Shown here piece by piece: positions 8,860 to 17,106 of a stretch of DNA of 64,000 nucleotides (its first letter is position 1; the number at the start of each line of letters is the position of its first letter). Source of the DNA: Streptomyces rimosus subsp. rimosus (lineage in GTDB: Bacteria > Actinomycetota > Actinomycetes > Streptomycetales > Streptomycetaceae); assembly GCF_000720725.1 (NCBI RefSeq), contig NZ_JOCQ01000018.1, positions 44,406 through 108,405 on the forward strand, given 5' to 3'. The notes under the pieces are model-generated. The model was not told the origin of the DNA and ran no database searches. It was given only the letters and a program-made list of their open reading frames with translations. A program made the translations under genes and the position numbers.

Positions 8860-9121
8860 GGCGTACTCCGTATGCGGTCGTCCGGTTCCGTCGGGTGGGT
8901 GGCCGGAAGTCAACCGCGGGGACGGCCGCTCTGTCTTGCCCGCGACGGACACCGAAGTTGCCCGGTACGGCCGTCCCGCCGGGCCCGGTGCCGCTGAAGG
9001 GCGGACCCGGTCACAGCGAACGGGTGGTTGTGGGCCTTGGGGCGGCGTCTGCGGGCAGACGGATACGGAGGGGGGCCGGTACAGCTAATTCGGTACGGCT
9101 TATGACGAGGATGGATCAGGC

Positions 9122-9538
9122 ATGAGCGAATACGAGCGTTCCCGTACGATGCCCGCGCTGCCCGAGCACGTATTCGACCAGGCGAGCATCGTGGGGCAGC
9201 TCGACAGCTGGCTGCCGCAGGATCTGCACGTCCGCGCGGAGGAGCTGCCGGCGGTGACCGTGCACGAGGACCGTACGGGCGAGGACGCGCCCGCCCTGTT
9301 CCGCGCCGAGCGCGACCAGATGCGGCTGGAGTGGGGCACCCGGGAGACCGGCAGCTACGCCGGCTGGCTCCAGGTGTCCGGCATCGGCAGCGGCGCCAGC
9401 GAGGTGACGGTCCACCTGTCCTTCTTCGAGGAGCAGCACGACCCCGGCGAGCAGGCGGTCAACGCCGAGCTGGACCGCAGCCTGGAGCGCCTGGCGGAGC
9501 AGGTACGGCTGCGGGTCGACGTCGGGGGCAGCGGCTGA
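9122..9538 (+). CDS. SRPBCC (START-like) family protein
   Basis: The 138-residue protein starts at ATG 9122; its ribosome binding site is weak (GAGGATGGATCAGG). It looks like a small helix-grip fold: PALPEHVFDQASIVGQLDSW at the beginning, alternating strands in the middle (GWLQVSGIGSGASEVTVHLSF) and a long amphipathic C-terminal helix (LDRSLERLAEQVRLRV). The family binds hydrophobic ligands in a central pocket, and the ligand here is unknown. It is divergent from the cupin gene, with 262 bases between them. Confidence 0.65.
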   Translation: MSEYERSRTMPALPEHVFDQASIVGQLDSWLPQDLHVRAEELPAVTVHEDRTGEDAPALFRAERDQMRLEWGTRETGSYAGWLQVSGIGSGASEVTVHLSFFEEQHDPGEQAVNAELDRSLERLAEQVRLRVDVGGSG

Positions 9539-9596
9539 CCGGGGCGGCCGGGCCGAGTCGGGTCGGGCGTACGGCACCGCGACCGCGTCGGGCGTA

Positions 9597-9628
9597 CGGC
9601 ACCGCGCCCGGTGGCGGGCGCGGTGCCG
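9597..9628 (+). terminator. hairpin between convergent genes
   Basis: A perfect 14-bp stem (9597-9610 with 9615-9628) and 4-base loop lies between two convergent stops and can serve both. A 20-base direct repeat (9562-9581 and 9587-9606) overlaps its left arm. Confidence 0.75.
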
Positions 9629-9683
9629 GGCTCGGGCCGGGAGATCAGCCCGTCGCCGGTCGGTCACCGCTGGCGCCGGCCGG

Positions 9684-10358
9684 TCACCGCTGGCGCTGGA
9701 AGGTCTTCCCCTGGTGCGCGTCGGCCGAGCACGACGCCTTCTCGGCGGCCGTCATCTTCCGGGTCTTGACGACCACGGCGTTGCTGACGCCGTCCGTGCC
9801 GTTGGCCGCCGGGCCGGTGACGGTGTCCGGTACGTACCAGTAGTAGTGCCCCCACTTGGGGCTGTCGTAGTGCGTCTGCCAGGTGCCCGAGACGGTCTGC
9901 ATCACCTGGGCGCGCGAGATCCAGCCCACCTCACCGGGCTGGACGGTCATGTCCAGCGAGCTGTTCTCGGTGTGCGAGCTGGACCAGGTGTGGCTGTACT
10001 GCGCCGTGACGCTCAGGTCGATGATGCCCGCGAGCTTGCCTCCGGCGGTGACGGAGACACCCGCCGAGTCGGTGGACCCCACCGTGTCCGACCAGCCCAT
10101 CGACTGGGTGGCGGGCGACGTGGTGCAGTTGTACAGCGAGTTGGACACCTGCCGGAAGCCGCCCAGGTACGCCGTGCCGAGCACCGGCTCGTTGAAGCTG
10201 CACTTGCCCTCGCCGGACGCGCAGTCGGCTATCAGCTGCTTGCGGTCCGGGCCGTCGGCCGCCGCGGCCGGCACGGTCATCGCCGCGGCCAGGCCCGCGG
10301 CCGTCGCCGCGAGCACCAGCGCACGCCCTCCGTGCCGCACGGTGCGGTTCTTCGTCAT
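9684..10358 (-). CDS. secreted protein, possibly of the beta-pore-former type
   Basis: The 224-residue protein starts at ATG 10358 and has a clear signal peptide (basic start, VLAATAAGLAAAMTVPA core, AAA cleavage). The mature protein has four Cys likely forming two disulfides (DCASGEGKC, YNCTTS, ASCSADA). A long middle part alternates small polar and hydrophobic residues (VSVTAGGKLAGIIDLSVTAQ, then HTWSSSHTENSSLDMTVQPG). Such Ser/Thr-rich amphipathic strands occur in aerolysin/ETX-MTX2-like toxins, a resemblance I infer by eye and could not verify. Streptomyces have many unassigned small secreted proteins of this style. Operator-like repeats lie upstream at 10403-10517. Confidence 0.65.
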   Translation of the reverse strand: MTKNRTVRHGGRALVLAATAAGLAAAMTVPAAAADGPDRKQLIADCASGEGKCSFNEPVLGTAYLGGFRQVSNSLYNCTTSPATQSMGWSDTVGSTDSAGVSVTAGGKLAGIIDLSVTAQYSHTWSSSHTENSSLDMTVQPGEVGWISRAQVMQTVSGTWQTHYDSPKWGHYYWYVPDTVTGPAANGTDGVSNAVVVKTRKMTAAEKASCSADAHQGKTFQRQR

Positions 10359-10402
10359 GTTCCGATTCCTGCCTCTCGCCTTGCCTCGTGGACGCGGCCG
10401 GG

Positions 10403-10420
10403 CCGTTGAATCCTCAACGG
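10403..10420. promoter_or_regulatory. perfect dyad upstream of the secreted-protein gene
   Basis: CCGTTGA (10403-10409) and TCAACGG (10414-10420) are perfect inverted copies around a 4-base spacer. They lie 45 bases upstream of the minus-strand start at 10358, where an operator or 5'-UTR hairpin is plausible. Confidence 0.4.
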
Positions 10421-10478
10421 GCCCTTGATCACCGCCTGTTGCGTGAGAGGCTGGCGTAAAAGGCGATTCAACAACACC

Positions 10479-10517
10479 AAATGCCGGTCAAGTTATAAAT
10501 GCCCGTTACAGGCATTT
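10479..10517. repeat. three AAATGCC half-sites, two direct and one inverted
   Basis: AAATGCC occurs at 10479-10485 and 10497-10503 (18 bases apart) and, inverted, as GGCATTT at 10511-10517. The last two form a 7-bp dyad with a 7-base loop in an otherwise GC-rich area, which suggests regulator half-sites. Confidence 0.35.
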
Positions 10518-11048
10518 TCTCCGCTGCCCGGTCCGCGGTCCCGCATCCCGCCGGCGTGGTGACCGGCCGCGTTCCACCACTCGTTGACGGACTCGTCGGT
10601 GCCCAACGACGTCGTCCACGAAGAGCCGGCCTCCGGCATCCACGCGCGCATGGAGGGCCGGCGGGTGGGCGGCTTGGACCTGTTCGCCACCCGCAATCCC
10701 GGGTTTTGGGTACGGCGGACGGAGCGGCACGTGCGCCACCACCGGAGCCACCCCGTGGTGTCCGTCTCGCTCCAGCTCGATAAAAGGCCTCGGCGTGCCG
10801 GTGGATGTGGTGGCGAAAGCCTCCCACCGGCTGCGCGCCAGCCCGCTGCACGACCCCATTCCCCTGGCCGGGGCTTCGGGGCTTCGGGGCTTCCGGCTTC
10901 GGGAAGCGGGTCTGCCCCGCCCCCCGCCCGGGGTGTGAGATCGCCGCACGCTCCCTGAAGTGCGCCCGTGCGCCCGGAGCACTCGTGTCGCCTGGCGTGA
11001 GCGGGTGCGCGGGAGGGGAGCGTGTGATCACACACAGCGAGGAGGCTC

Positions 11049-11936
11049 ATGGTGTTCAGGATTCGTTCTCAAGCGGGCGGGCGGCAGGTGGGGGCCCGTA
11101 TGTTGTGGGCCTGCGGCATCACGGCGGGCTTGCCCCTGTCCCTGCTTCCGGCAGCGGGCGCATCCGCCCTGGACGGTGGCGCCCCCACCGCGGGCCGGCC
11201 CACCGTGAGCCGGCCCGCCGCGTTCCGCAGCGCCGCTGAACGCGCCGCCCGGCTCGGCAGGCCGGTCGAAGTGGCGGGGCAGCGTACGGCGTTCACCAAC
11301 GTCTACGCCAACCCCTCCGGCTCCTTCACCACCGTGCAGCACCTGCTGCCCGTCCAGCAGCGTCAGGGTGGTCCTGGCAGTGAGGACAGTCAGGGCAGCA
11401 CCATGGACGGCGCCGGGGCCGGGCGGACCGCACCCGTCGTCGGCGCGCTGTCGAACTGGACGAGCGTCGCCAAAAAGACCCCCGCCATTTCGTTCTGGAA
11501 GAAGGGCCCGGTCGCCCGCGTCGGCTACGAGGACGACACCAAGGGCACCTGGCGGTCCCTGTTCACCGTGGACGCCCGGGGACTGTGGCAGAAGAAGATC
11601 ACGATTCTGAAGTCCAGCTTCGTGATCCGGAACACCCACTCCTGGTCCTGCACTCCCAAGCCCGTCGAACTGTGGGACACCGGACGCATCTACCCCACCA
11701 CCACCTGGAGCAAGCAGCCGGCGTGGTTCAAGAAGCTCGACACCGTCACCGGAGCCAAGGGCCGGCCGGGCTGCGCCGCCGGCGACCTGGCCTTCGGCAT
11801 CACCGCGAACGCCAAGGCAGCACAAGCCAACAGGTGGGACGGCATGACCCTGGGGCTGCGGGCGAATGAGTCCGACACCTACGGGTGGAAGAAATTCGAC
11901 GCGAAGAGCGCGAAGACGGTCACCGAATGGAAATAG
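11049..11936 (+). CDS. short secreted protein resembling the DNRLRE part of LamG-type proteins
   Basis: The 295-residue protein starts at ATG 11049 behind GAGGAGG and has a signal peptide (residues about 15-40). Residues about 65-97 (AAERAARLGRPVEV, RTAFTNVYANPSGSFTTVQH) resemble the N-terminal motif of very large Streptomyces LamG/DNRLRE cell-surface proteins. A low-complexity stretch follows (about 100-125). Residues about 130-295 resemble a DNRLRE-like domain (RNTHSWSCTPKPVELWDTGR, TLGLRANESD). Known proteins with these parts are several times longer and carry LamG domains after them. This one ends straight after the DNRLRE-like region and reads as a compact derivative. It is followed by a strong terminator. 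Confidence 0.6.
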   Translation: MVFRIRSQAGGRQVGARMLWACGITAGLPLSLLPAAGASALDGGAPTAGRPTVSRPAAFRSAAERAARLGRPVEVAGQRTAFTNVYANPSGSFTTVQHLLPVQQRQGGPGSEDSQGSTMDGAGAGRTAPVVGALSNWTSVAKKTPAISFWKKGPVARVGYEDDTKGTWRSLFTVDARGLWQKKITILKSSFVIRNTHSWSCTPKPVELWDTGRIYPTTTWSKQPAWFKKLDTVTGAKGRPGCAAGDLAFGITANAKAAQANRWDGMTLGLRANESDTYGWKKFDAKSAKTVTEWK

Positions 11937-11959
11937 GCTGCGGCCCATCACCATCATCG

Positions 11960-12003
11960 GAAGCCGGGTAGCCCGGGGATTGCGTCTCGGGCTACCCGGC
12001 TTC
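11960..12003 (+). terminator. hairpin terminator
   Basis: A perfect 16-bp stem (11960-11975 with 11988-12003) and 12-base loop lies 24 bases after the stop of the secreted protein. Confidence 0.85.
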
Positions 12004-12120
12004 TCGGTGTTATCACCGGCAGGCCGGCAGCGCACAGCCGGATGCCCTCGCGGTCACGGATGACGTACCGGATGCCGCCGGCGCCGGTGGGCAGCCGGAC
12101 CCGCCCTGGTAAGTTGGTGA

Positions 12121-12628
12121 TCTTCGGGTGACGAGTCCAACTGCGAGTGCCACTGGCGCAGCGCGGAAGCGCTCGCGCAGCTCAAGGTGGCCGATGCGGA
12201 GCTGGATCCGGATCTCCTGCAGCGCACCTGGCAGGCGACCGACTGGTCGGACCACGCGTCCGTGCTGCGCCGGATCCTGCCCCAGTTCGCCGCGGCCCTC
12301 GTCGGCGGCCTCATCGACCCCCTCTTCGGAATGGAGAAGGTCGGGCACGCGTTCGCTCTCGGCAACTGGCAGGAATGGCCCGCCGAACAGGCGGCAGCGG
12401 TGGAGGAGTTCCGGCACGCCTGGTGGGCGTACACACTCACCGATCCGGAACCCGCCGTGCCCGCGTACGACCTCCTCCCCTTGATCGCCGAGGCCACTCG
12501 TCCGCCACGCGCCTGCCCGGCTCCGGGCCCACGGCGCGCCGGAGGACCTTCTTCACCGGGTACGCCTCCTGGGGGTCACCGGACCCGGCCGCTGGGAAGA
12601 CCCGCACTGGCCCGGTCACCGCTACTGA
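12121..12628 (+). pseudogene. frameshifted, 5'-truncated remnant of a conserved Streptomyces protein
   Basis: Frame 1 from 12121 to about 12498 reads a good protein (CECHWRSAEALAQLKV, LDPDLLQRTWQATDWSDH, FRHAWWAYTLTDPEPAVPAY) but is preceded directly by TGA 12118-12120 and has no start codon. After about 12498 the sensible reading shifts to frame 2 (VRHAPARLRAHGAPEDLLHR, then WEDPHWPGHRY) and ends at TGA 12626-12628. The two pieces look like the N-terminal and C-terminal parts of one protein with the middle deleted. I recall intact Streptomyces proteins of this type, function unknown. Frame 1 itself runs on to 12894 with unconvincing sequence. Confidence 0.6.
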
Positions 12629-12746
12629 CCCGCCGACGGGACTTCCGGCCCAGATCCAACGACCGATCGCGCAACCGCCCAGCACCCCGCTACCGTCCGG
12701 TACACACCGCTGACCAGCGGTCGTCACCATCTCAGGGAGAACCCGC

Positions 12747-13133
12747 ATGCGTGTCATCGCCTTCGATCACCTGGTCCTCAATGTCGCGGACGCCGAGCGT
12801 GCCCTCGACTTCTACTGCGGTCCGCTGGGGCTCGAACCGGTGCGTGTGGAGGAGTGGCGCGCCGGGAAGGTGCCGTTCCCCTCGGTCCGGGTGAGTCCGT
12901 CCACGATCATCGACCTTCTCGAAGGCGACCGGGGCGAGTCCAATGTCGACCACATTTGTCTGGTCGTAGAACCGCTGGACTGGCAGGATGTGATCGACTC
13001 CGGCGTTCTCACGGTGGTCGACGGCCCGGGGCAGCGGTTCGGCGCCCGGGGCGACGCGCAGTCCGTGTACGTACGGGATCCGGACGGCAACACGGTGGAG
13101 CTGCGGTGGTACCCGCAGGACAAGGAGGCGTAA
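12747..13133 (+). CDS. VOC family (glyoxalase/dioxygenase-fold) protein
   Basis: The 128-residue protein starts at ATG 12747 behind AGGGAGA. It has two beta-alpha-beta-beta-beta units of the vicinal oxygen chelate fold. Likely metal ligands are visible: His8 in AFDHLVLNV, His in NVDHICLVV and Glu in GNTVELRWYP. The signature YVRDPDGNTVEL is typical of fosfomycin-resistance, bleomycin-resistance and lactoylglutathione-lyase-like members. The substrate cannot be read from sequence. It sits four bases before the next gene, and AAGGAGG at its own 3' end serves that gene, so the two are co-translated. Confidence 0.85.
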   Translation: MRVIAFDHLVLNVADAERALDFYCGPLGLEPVRVEEWRAGKVPFPSVRVSPSTIIDLLEGDRGESNVDHICLVVEPLDWQDVIDSGVLTVVDGPGQRFGARGDAQSVYVRDPDGNTVELRWYPQDKEA

Positions 13134-13137
13134 GGGC

Positions 13138-14079
13138 GTGCGCGCGCGGGGGATCAATTACGACACCGGATTCCTGCCCGAGGAGCAGCGCTCCCGGAAG
13201 ACCTTCCGGCCCGAATCCGTCCGGGACGACATGGCCACGATCGCCGGTACTCTGCACTGCGATGCGGTGCGGATATCCGGCGGTGATCCGGAGCGCCTGA
13301 GCGTCGCCGCCGAGTACGCGGCAAAGGCCGGCCTGGAGGTCTGGTTCGCGCCCTTTCCCGTGGACCTCCCGCCGGAAGAGTTGCTGCCTTTCTTCGCCGA
13401 CTGCGCCGAACGGGCCGAAGCGGTCAGGCAGACCGGGGCGGAGGTGGTGTTCGTCGCCGGGTGTGAAATGAGCGCCTTCTGCCAGGGCTTCATCCCTGGT
13501 GCCGTCTATTCCGAACGCCTGGAGCGCATGGCCGCGGCGGACATGGAATGGTGGACGTCACTCGGTCCGGTGCAGGAGCGGCTCAATGCCTTTCTCGCCG
13601 AAACCGCCGCGCTGGTCCGTACGCGGTTCGGCGGACGGATCAGCTATGCCGCCGGGCCGTGGGAGACCGTCGACTGGAGGCCCTTCGACTTCGTCGGGGT
13701 GGACGCCTACCGCGCCGCCTACAACGCCGACGCGTTCCGGTCCGAGATACGCGGGCACCTGGCGCACGGGAAGCCGGTCGCGATCACCGAGTTCGGCACC
13801 TGCGCGTACCGGGGCGCCGCCGATCTCGGCGGTATGGCCTGGCAGCCGCCCAAGGACGCGGAACCGGACGAGGGCGAACAGGTCCGCTACTTCACCGAGC
13901 TGCTGGACGTCTTCGAGGAGGAGGGCGTGGACACCGCCCTCTGGTTCACCTTCGCCGGCTTCGGCAGGACCGGGGCGGACGACATCAGCTCGTACGGCGT
14001 GGTCCGCATGCTCGACGCGACCCGCTGGGAGCCGAAGCGGGTGTTCCACACGATGGCGGAACGGTACGTGCGCGGCTGA
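13138..14079 (+). CDS. TIM-barrel (glycoside-hydrolase-like) conserved protein
   Basis: The 313-residue protein starts at GTG 13138 with AAGGAGG overlapping the end of the VOC gene. The sequence reads as a TIM barrel: CDAVRISGGD (strand 1-2), LEVWFAPFPVD, EVVFVAGCEMSAFC (candidate acid/base Glu), ISYAAGPWETVDW, DFVGVDAYRAAY, PVAITEFGTCAYRG (candidate nucleophile Glu) and ALWFTFAGFG. This layout matches clan-A glycosidases. Streptomyces homologues often carry the label abortive phage infection protein, for which I see no support here. No signal peptide is present, so it acts inside the cell. Coupling to the VOC gene suggests a shared small-molecule task. Confidence 0.75.
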   Translation: MRARGINYDTGFLPEEQRSRKTFRPESVRDDMATIAGTLHCDAVRISGGDPERLSVAAEYAAKAGLEVWFAPFPVDLPPEELLPFFADCAERAEAVRQTGAEVVFVAGCEMSAFCQGFIPGAVYSERLERMAAADMEWWTSLGPVQERLNAFLAETAALVRTRFGGRISYAAGPWETVDWRPFDFVGVDAYRAAYNADAFRSEIRGHLAHGKPVAITEFGTCAYRGAADLGGMAWQPPKDAEPDEGEQVRYFTELLDVFEEEGVDTALWFTFAGFGRTGADDISSYGVVRMLDATRWEPKRVFHTMAERYVRG

Positions 14080-14089
14080 CCGTACGGAA

Positions 14090-14131
14090 CGGGTGGTGGC
14101 CCGGCGGAGAATTCCGCCGGGCCACCACCCG
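14090..14131 (+). terminator. hairpin terminator
   Basis: An 18-bp perfect GC-rich stem (14090-14107 with 14114-14131) and a 6-base loop begins 11 bases after the stop at 14079. Confidence 0.85.
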
Positions 14132-14195
14132 GAATCCGGACCAGGGCCCGGAATGAATACTGAAATGAGCGCGCGAGCGCTTTACAGCAGAGCCG

Positions 14196-14369
14196 TCAGC
14201 GCTTGAACGCGTCCTTGGCCTTTTCGCCGGCCTCGCGTATATCGCCCTTGGCGCGTTCCGTGCGGCCCTCCGCCGTCATCCGCTCGTTGCCGACCGCACG
14301 GCCGACGGTTTCCTTCACCGCGCCCTTGGCACGCTCGGCCTTGCTGGAAGCCTTCTTATCGGCAGTCAT
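14196..14369 (-). CDS. CsbD family stress protein
   Basis: This 57-residue charged helical protein starts at ATG 14369 behind AAGGAG. It has the CsbD pattern: KAERAKGAVKETVGRAVGN, then a second similar helix (TERAKGDIREAGEKAKDAFK). CsbD-like proteins are abundant, small and induced by general stress. Their biochemical role is unknown, and in Streptomyces they are usually under alternative sigma factor control. It is convergent with the TIM-barrel gene. Confidence 0.9.
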   Translation of the reverse strand: MTADKKASSKAERAKGAVKETVGRAVGNERMTAEGRTERAKGDIREAGEKAKDAFKR

Positions 14370-14570
14370 GGTCGCGCTCCTTTTCGTTCGGGCCGTTTCC
14401 TTGACAGTGCATCGCGTGCCCGTGCTCCGGGACGGTAAACGGGCGGATTGCGTTCGGGTTCCGTACGGGGCCGGCGCCGCTTCCGTACGGGCTCGGCACG
14501 GCCGGGCGCAGGGCACGCCAGGGGCGGAGTAATGCGGCCGGTGCGGCGGGAACCGGGGTGTACTCGGACC

Positions 14571-15638
14571 GTGAACTGGTACCCGATGCGGCTGACCACC
14601 CCGGTCAAGCAGCACGTCTTCGGCGGCCGGGCCATTCCCGAGCGGCTCGGCCGGACCGGGCTGCCGGACGGGCCGGTGGCGGAGACGTGGGAGATCAGTG
14701 ACGTCGAGGGCGAGCATGCCCATGTCCTGAACGGGGCGCTGGCCGGGCACACGCTGCGGGAGCTGGCCCTGGGCCACCCGGACGAGCTGGTCGGCCGGGG
14801 CTGGCGCGGGCCCCGGTTCCCGCTGCTGACCAAGTTCATCGACGGCCACCGGCCGCTACCGGTCCATCTGCACCCCGACGACACGGCGGCCCGTGAGCGG
14901 GAGGGCGAGCCGAACGGCAAGACGGAGGCCTGGCACATCCTGCACGCGCCGCCCGGCACCACCGCGCTCGCCGGCGTACGGCCCGGCGTGGACCACGAGC
15001 GGCTGCGGCAGGCACTGCTCTCCCAGGACTTCGACGCGGTGCTGCGGCGTCTGCCGGTGCGCGCCGGGCAGACCCTGTACGTACCGGGCGGCACGCCGCA
15101 CAGCTTCGGGCCCGGCACCCTCGTGTACGAGATCGAGCAGACCTCCGACCTGCAGCAGCACGCGATGCGCCACCGCATGGAGGACGGCGCCCCGATCGAC
15201 GACGGGCAGTGGCGGGCCAACATCGAGGCGCTGCTGTGCGAGTGGCGGCCGGACCACCGGCCGGACTTCCACCCCGGGCTGCGGCTGCCCGCAGAGGAAG
15301 GCGTGGCGCGGCGGATGCTGTGCGCCGGGCCGTACTTCGCGCTGGAGAACTGGCGGGTCCGGGCGCCGGGATCCGCGGTGCCGGCGTTCGACACGTGCGT
15401 GGTGCTCAGCAACATCGGCGCCGCGACGGAGGTGACGTGCGGGGCGGTACGGGAATGCCTCGGCCCGGCCGAGACGCTGCTGCTGCCCGCCGCCACGGTC
15501 TCCGGCGTGCGCATCCACGGCCCCGCCGACGTGCTCCTCGGCTATCTGCCCGACCTGGAGCGCGAGGTCCGCGCCCCGCTGCTCGCGGCGGGCCACTCCC
15601 CTGAGGCGATCGCGGCGCTGGGCGAGGGGCTGGGGTAG
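14571..15638 (+). CDS. manA: mannose-6-phosphate isomerase, class I
   Basis: This enzyme interconverts mannose 6-phosphate and fructose 6-phosphate, feeding GDP-mannose synthesis. The zinc site is visible as PVHLHPDD, the Glu of GKTEAWHI and the His of GGTPHSFGPG, followed by YEIEQTSDLQ. I choose GTG 14571 (VNWYPMRLTTPV) because family members begin this way; ATG 14586 and ATG 14532 are alternatives, and the last has a modest GGCGGAG upstream. The product is 355 residues, a normal bacterial class I length. It stands alone, divergent from csbD. Confidence 0.85.
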   Translation: MNWYPMRLTTPVKQHVFGGRAIPERLGRTGLPDGPVAETWEISDVEGEHAHVLNGALAGHTLRELALGHPDELVGRGWRGPRFPLLTKFIDGHRPLPVHLHPDDTAAREREGEPNGKTEAWHILHAPPGTTALAGVRPGVDHERLRQALLSQDFDAVLRRLPVRAGQTLYVPGGTPHSFGPGTLVYEIEQTSDLQQHAMRHRMEDGAPIDDGQWRANIEALLCEWRPDHRPDFHPGLRLPAEEGVARRMLCAGPYFALENWRVRAPGSAVPAFDTCVVLSNIGAATEVTCGAVRECLGPAETLLLPAATVSGVRIHGPADVLLGYLPDLEREVRAPLLAAGHSPEAIAALGEGLG

Positions 15639-15955
15639 CCGCGCGGCCACCACGGCCGTCACAGACACCACCACCCAGCACCGCCCGCCCGCACCACCCA
15701 TCCCTATATACGCCCAACAGTTGATCTTCTGGCCGATTACGGCAAATAGGTAAAAGATCCTCATGCGGGGAATTTGTCGCGGGCTCCGGTGTACACCAAC
15801 TAGGCCCCCGCTCCGTGCGGACGCACGGGCCGGTGACGATCGAAGGATGGGATGAATGAACGACAGGCATACGCGGCCACCCCGGACCCCGGTGGCCTTC
15901 CTCCTCGCCCGGCGGACGCCCGCGCCGACTCCCGGACCGGGGACGCACCTGACCG
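15639..15955 (+). other. leader of the terpenoid operon, with a possible 36-residue leader ORF
   Basis: The region is AT-richer around 15700-15770. TTGATC (15721-15726) with AATAGG (15745-15750, 18-base spacing) is a weak promoter candidate. After AAGGATGGG, an ATG at 15856 opens a 36-codon frame (MNDRHTRPPRTPVAFLL onward). Its TGA at 15964-15966 overlaps the first codons of the polyprenyl synthase gene. Such an overlap could couple translation, but the short ORF has no homologue I recognise. Confidence 0.35.
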
Positions 15956-17023
15956 ATGCGTACTGAGACACTCCCGGTCGAGTCCGAGTTCTTCGCTCCC
16001 CGCGCGGCCATCGACGACCTGTTGTGCGCCTTCCTGACGGAACGGGCGCAGAGTGCCGCGGTGCCCGGCCAGTCGGCGCTGGTCCTCCTGCTGCGGGACT
16101 TCATCGAGGGCGGAAAGCGGGTCCGGCCGCTGCTGTGCGTGGCCGGATGGCGGGCGGCGGGCGGGGACGGCGACCCCGCGCAGGCCGTGCGGCTGGCCGC
16201 CTCCATCGAGTTGGCGCACGCCTGCGCCCTCGTGCACGACGACATCATGGACGCGGCCGACAGCCGCCGCGGACGCCCCTCGGTCCACCGGACACTGGCC
16301 GACCGCCACCCCCTGCCGGATATGGCCGAACGATTCGGCACCAGTGGCGCGATCCTGGTGGGCGACCTGGCCCTGGTCTGGTCCGACGAGCTGCTGCACA
16401 CCACGCTCATGCCCGACGCGCACCGCGTCGCCGTGCTGCGCGTCGTCGACCTCGCGCGGGCCGAACTGATCGCCGGCCAGCACCTGGACCTGCTGACCAC
16501 CGGCGACCTCGATGTGAGCCTGGAGACCGCGCTGACCGTCGTCCGCTACAAGACCGCCAAATACACCGTCGAACGGCCCTTGCAGGTCGGGGCCGCCCTG
16601 GCCGGCGCCGACCAGCGGCTCATGGACGCCTGCAGCGCCTACGGCGTGCCGCTCGGCGAGGCGTTCCAGCTGCGGGACGACGTGCTCGGGGTCTTCGGCG
16701 ACCCGGACCGGATGGGCAAGTCGCGCCTGGACGACCTGCGGGAGGGCAAGTGCACCAGCCTCATCGTCCGCGCCCTGCGGGTCGCCACGCCCGCCCAGGC
16801 CAAGCGGCTGCGCGCGGTGGTCGGCGACCCCCAGCTGGGCGAGCCGGAGGCCGCGGAGGTCCGCGACATCCTCACCGTCACCGGGGCCCGGGCCGCGGTC
16901 GAGCGGATGATCGAGAAGCGGTACCAGCAGGCCCTGTACGCCCTGGACACGTCCCCCTTCACGCCTGAGGCGGTCAGCACGCTCAAGGCCGTCGCGGAAG
17001 CGGCCGTCCATCGAACGGCATGA
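15956..17023 (+). CDS. polyprenyl (geranylgeranyl-type) diphosphate synthase
   Basis: The 355-residue enzyme condenses isopentenyl diphosphate units onto an allylic diphosphate. The first aspartate motif is HACALVHDDIMD followed by SRRGRPSVH, and the second is QLRDDVLGVFGD; GGKRVRP is the substrate-phosphate motif near residue 55. The pattern matches actinobacterial GGPP synthases. Chain length cannot be fixed from sequence: small residues (Cys, Ala) just upstream of the first motif would allow C20 or longer. Its TGA overlaps an in-frame ATG for the UbiA-type protein (ATGA at 17020). It is the first clear gene of a four-gene plus-strand operon. Confidence 0.88.
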   Translation: MRTETLPVESEFFAPRAAIDDLLCAFLTERAQSAAVPGQSALVLLLRDFIEGGKRVRPLLCVAGWRAAGGDGDPAQAVRLAASIELAHACALVHDDIMDAADSRRGRPSVHRTLADRHPLPDMAERFGTSGAILVGDLALVWSDELLHTTLMPDAHRVAVLRVVDLARAELIAGQHLDLLTTGDLDVSLETALTVVRYKTAKYTVERPLQVGAALAGADQRLMDACSAYGVPLGEAFQLRDDVLGVFGDPDRMGKSRLDDLREGKCTSLIVRALRVATPAQAKRLRAVVGDPQLGEPEAAEVRDILTVTGARAAVERMIEKRYQQALYALDTSPFTPEAVSTLKAVAEAAVHRTA

Positions 17024-17106
17024 CGCCGGCGGTCCCGTCCCGTCCACCGGCCGGCACCGGGACGCGCAGGCCCGGACCCCCTGCTCGAACAGTACGGAGC
17101 CGCCCC

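Larger units (their letters stand above)
10359..11048. other. 690-base intergenic region
   Basis: The left 160 bases are AT-richer and carry two sets of short repeats (10403-10420 and 10479-10517), probably the promoter of the minus-strand secreted protein at 10358. From about 10530 to 10960 several overlapping frames stay open on both strands, but none has a ribosome binding site, a recognisable motif or consistent codon bias, so I call no gene. The last 90 bases should contain the promoter of the gene at 11049. Confidence 0.5.

Noticed and set aside
10584..10958. A 124-codon plus-strand frame, with competing minus-strand frames, in the long intergenic region
   Set aside because: There is no ribosome binding site or recognisable motif, and several frames are equally open.
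12013..12120. A minus-strand stretch reading a protein-like fragment (GAGGIRYVIRDREGIRLC)
   Set aside because: It is too short, has no start or stop context, and overlaps the region next to a pseudogene. It may be a gene fragment but cannot be supported.
12747..13133. The VOC protein considered as HmaS, which would supply Hpg to the NRPS
   Set aside because: HmaS/HPPD proteins are about 350 residues with two VOC domains. This protein is 128 residues and lies 30 kb away, coupled to a TIM-barrel gene.
13138..14079. The abortive phage infection label often given to homologues of this protein
   Set aside because: The sequence reads as a glycosidase-like TIM barrel and shows no feature of known abortive-infection systems.
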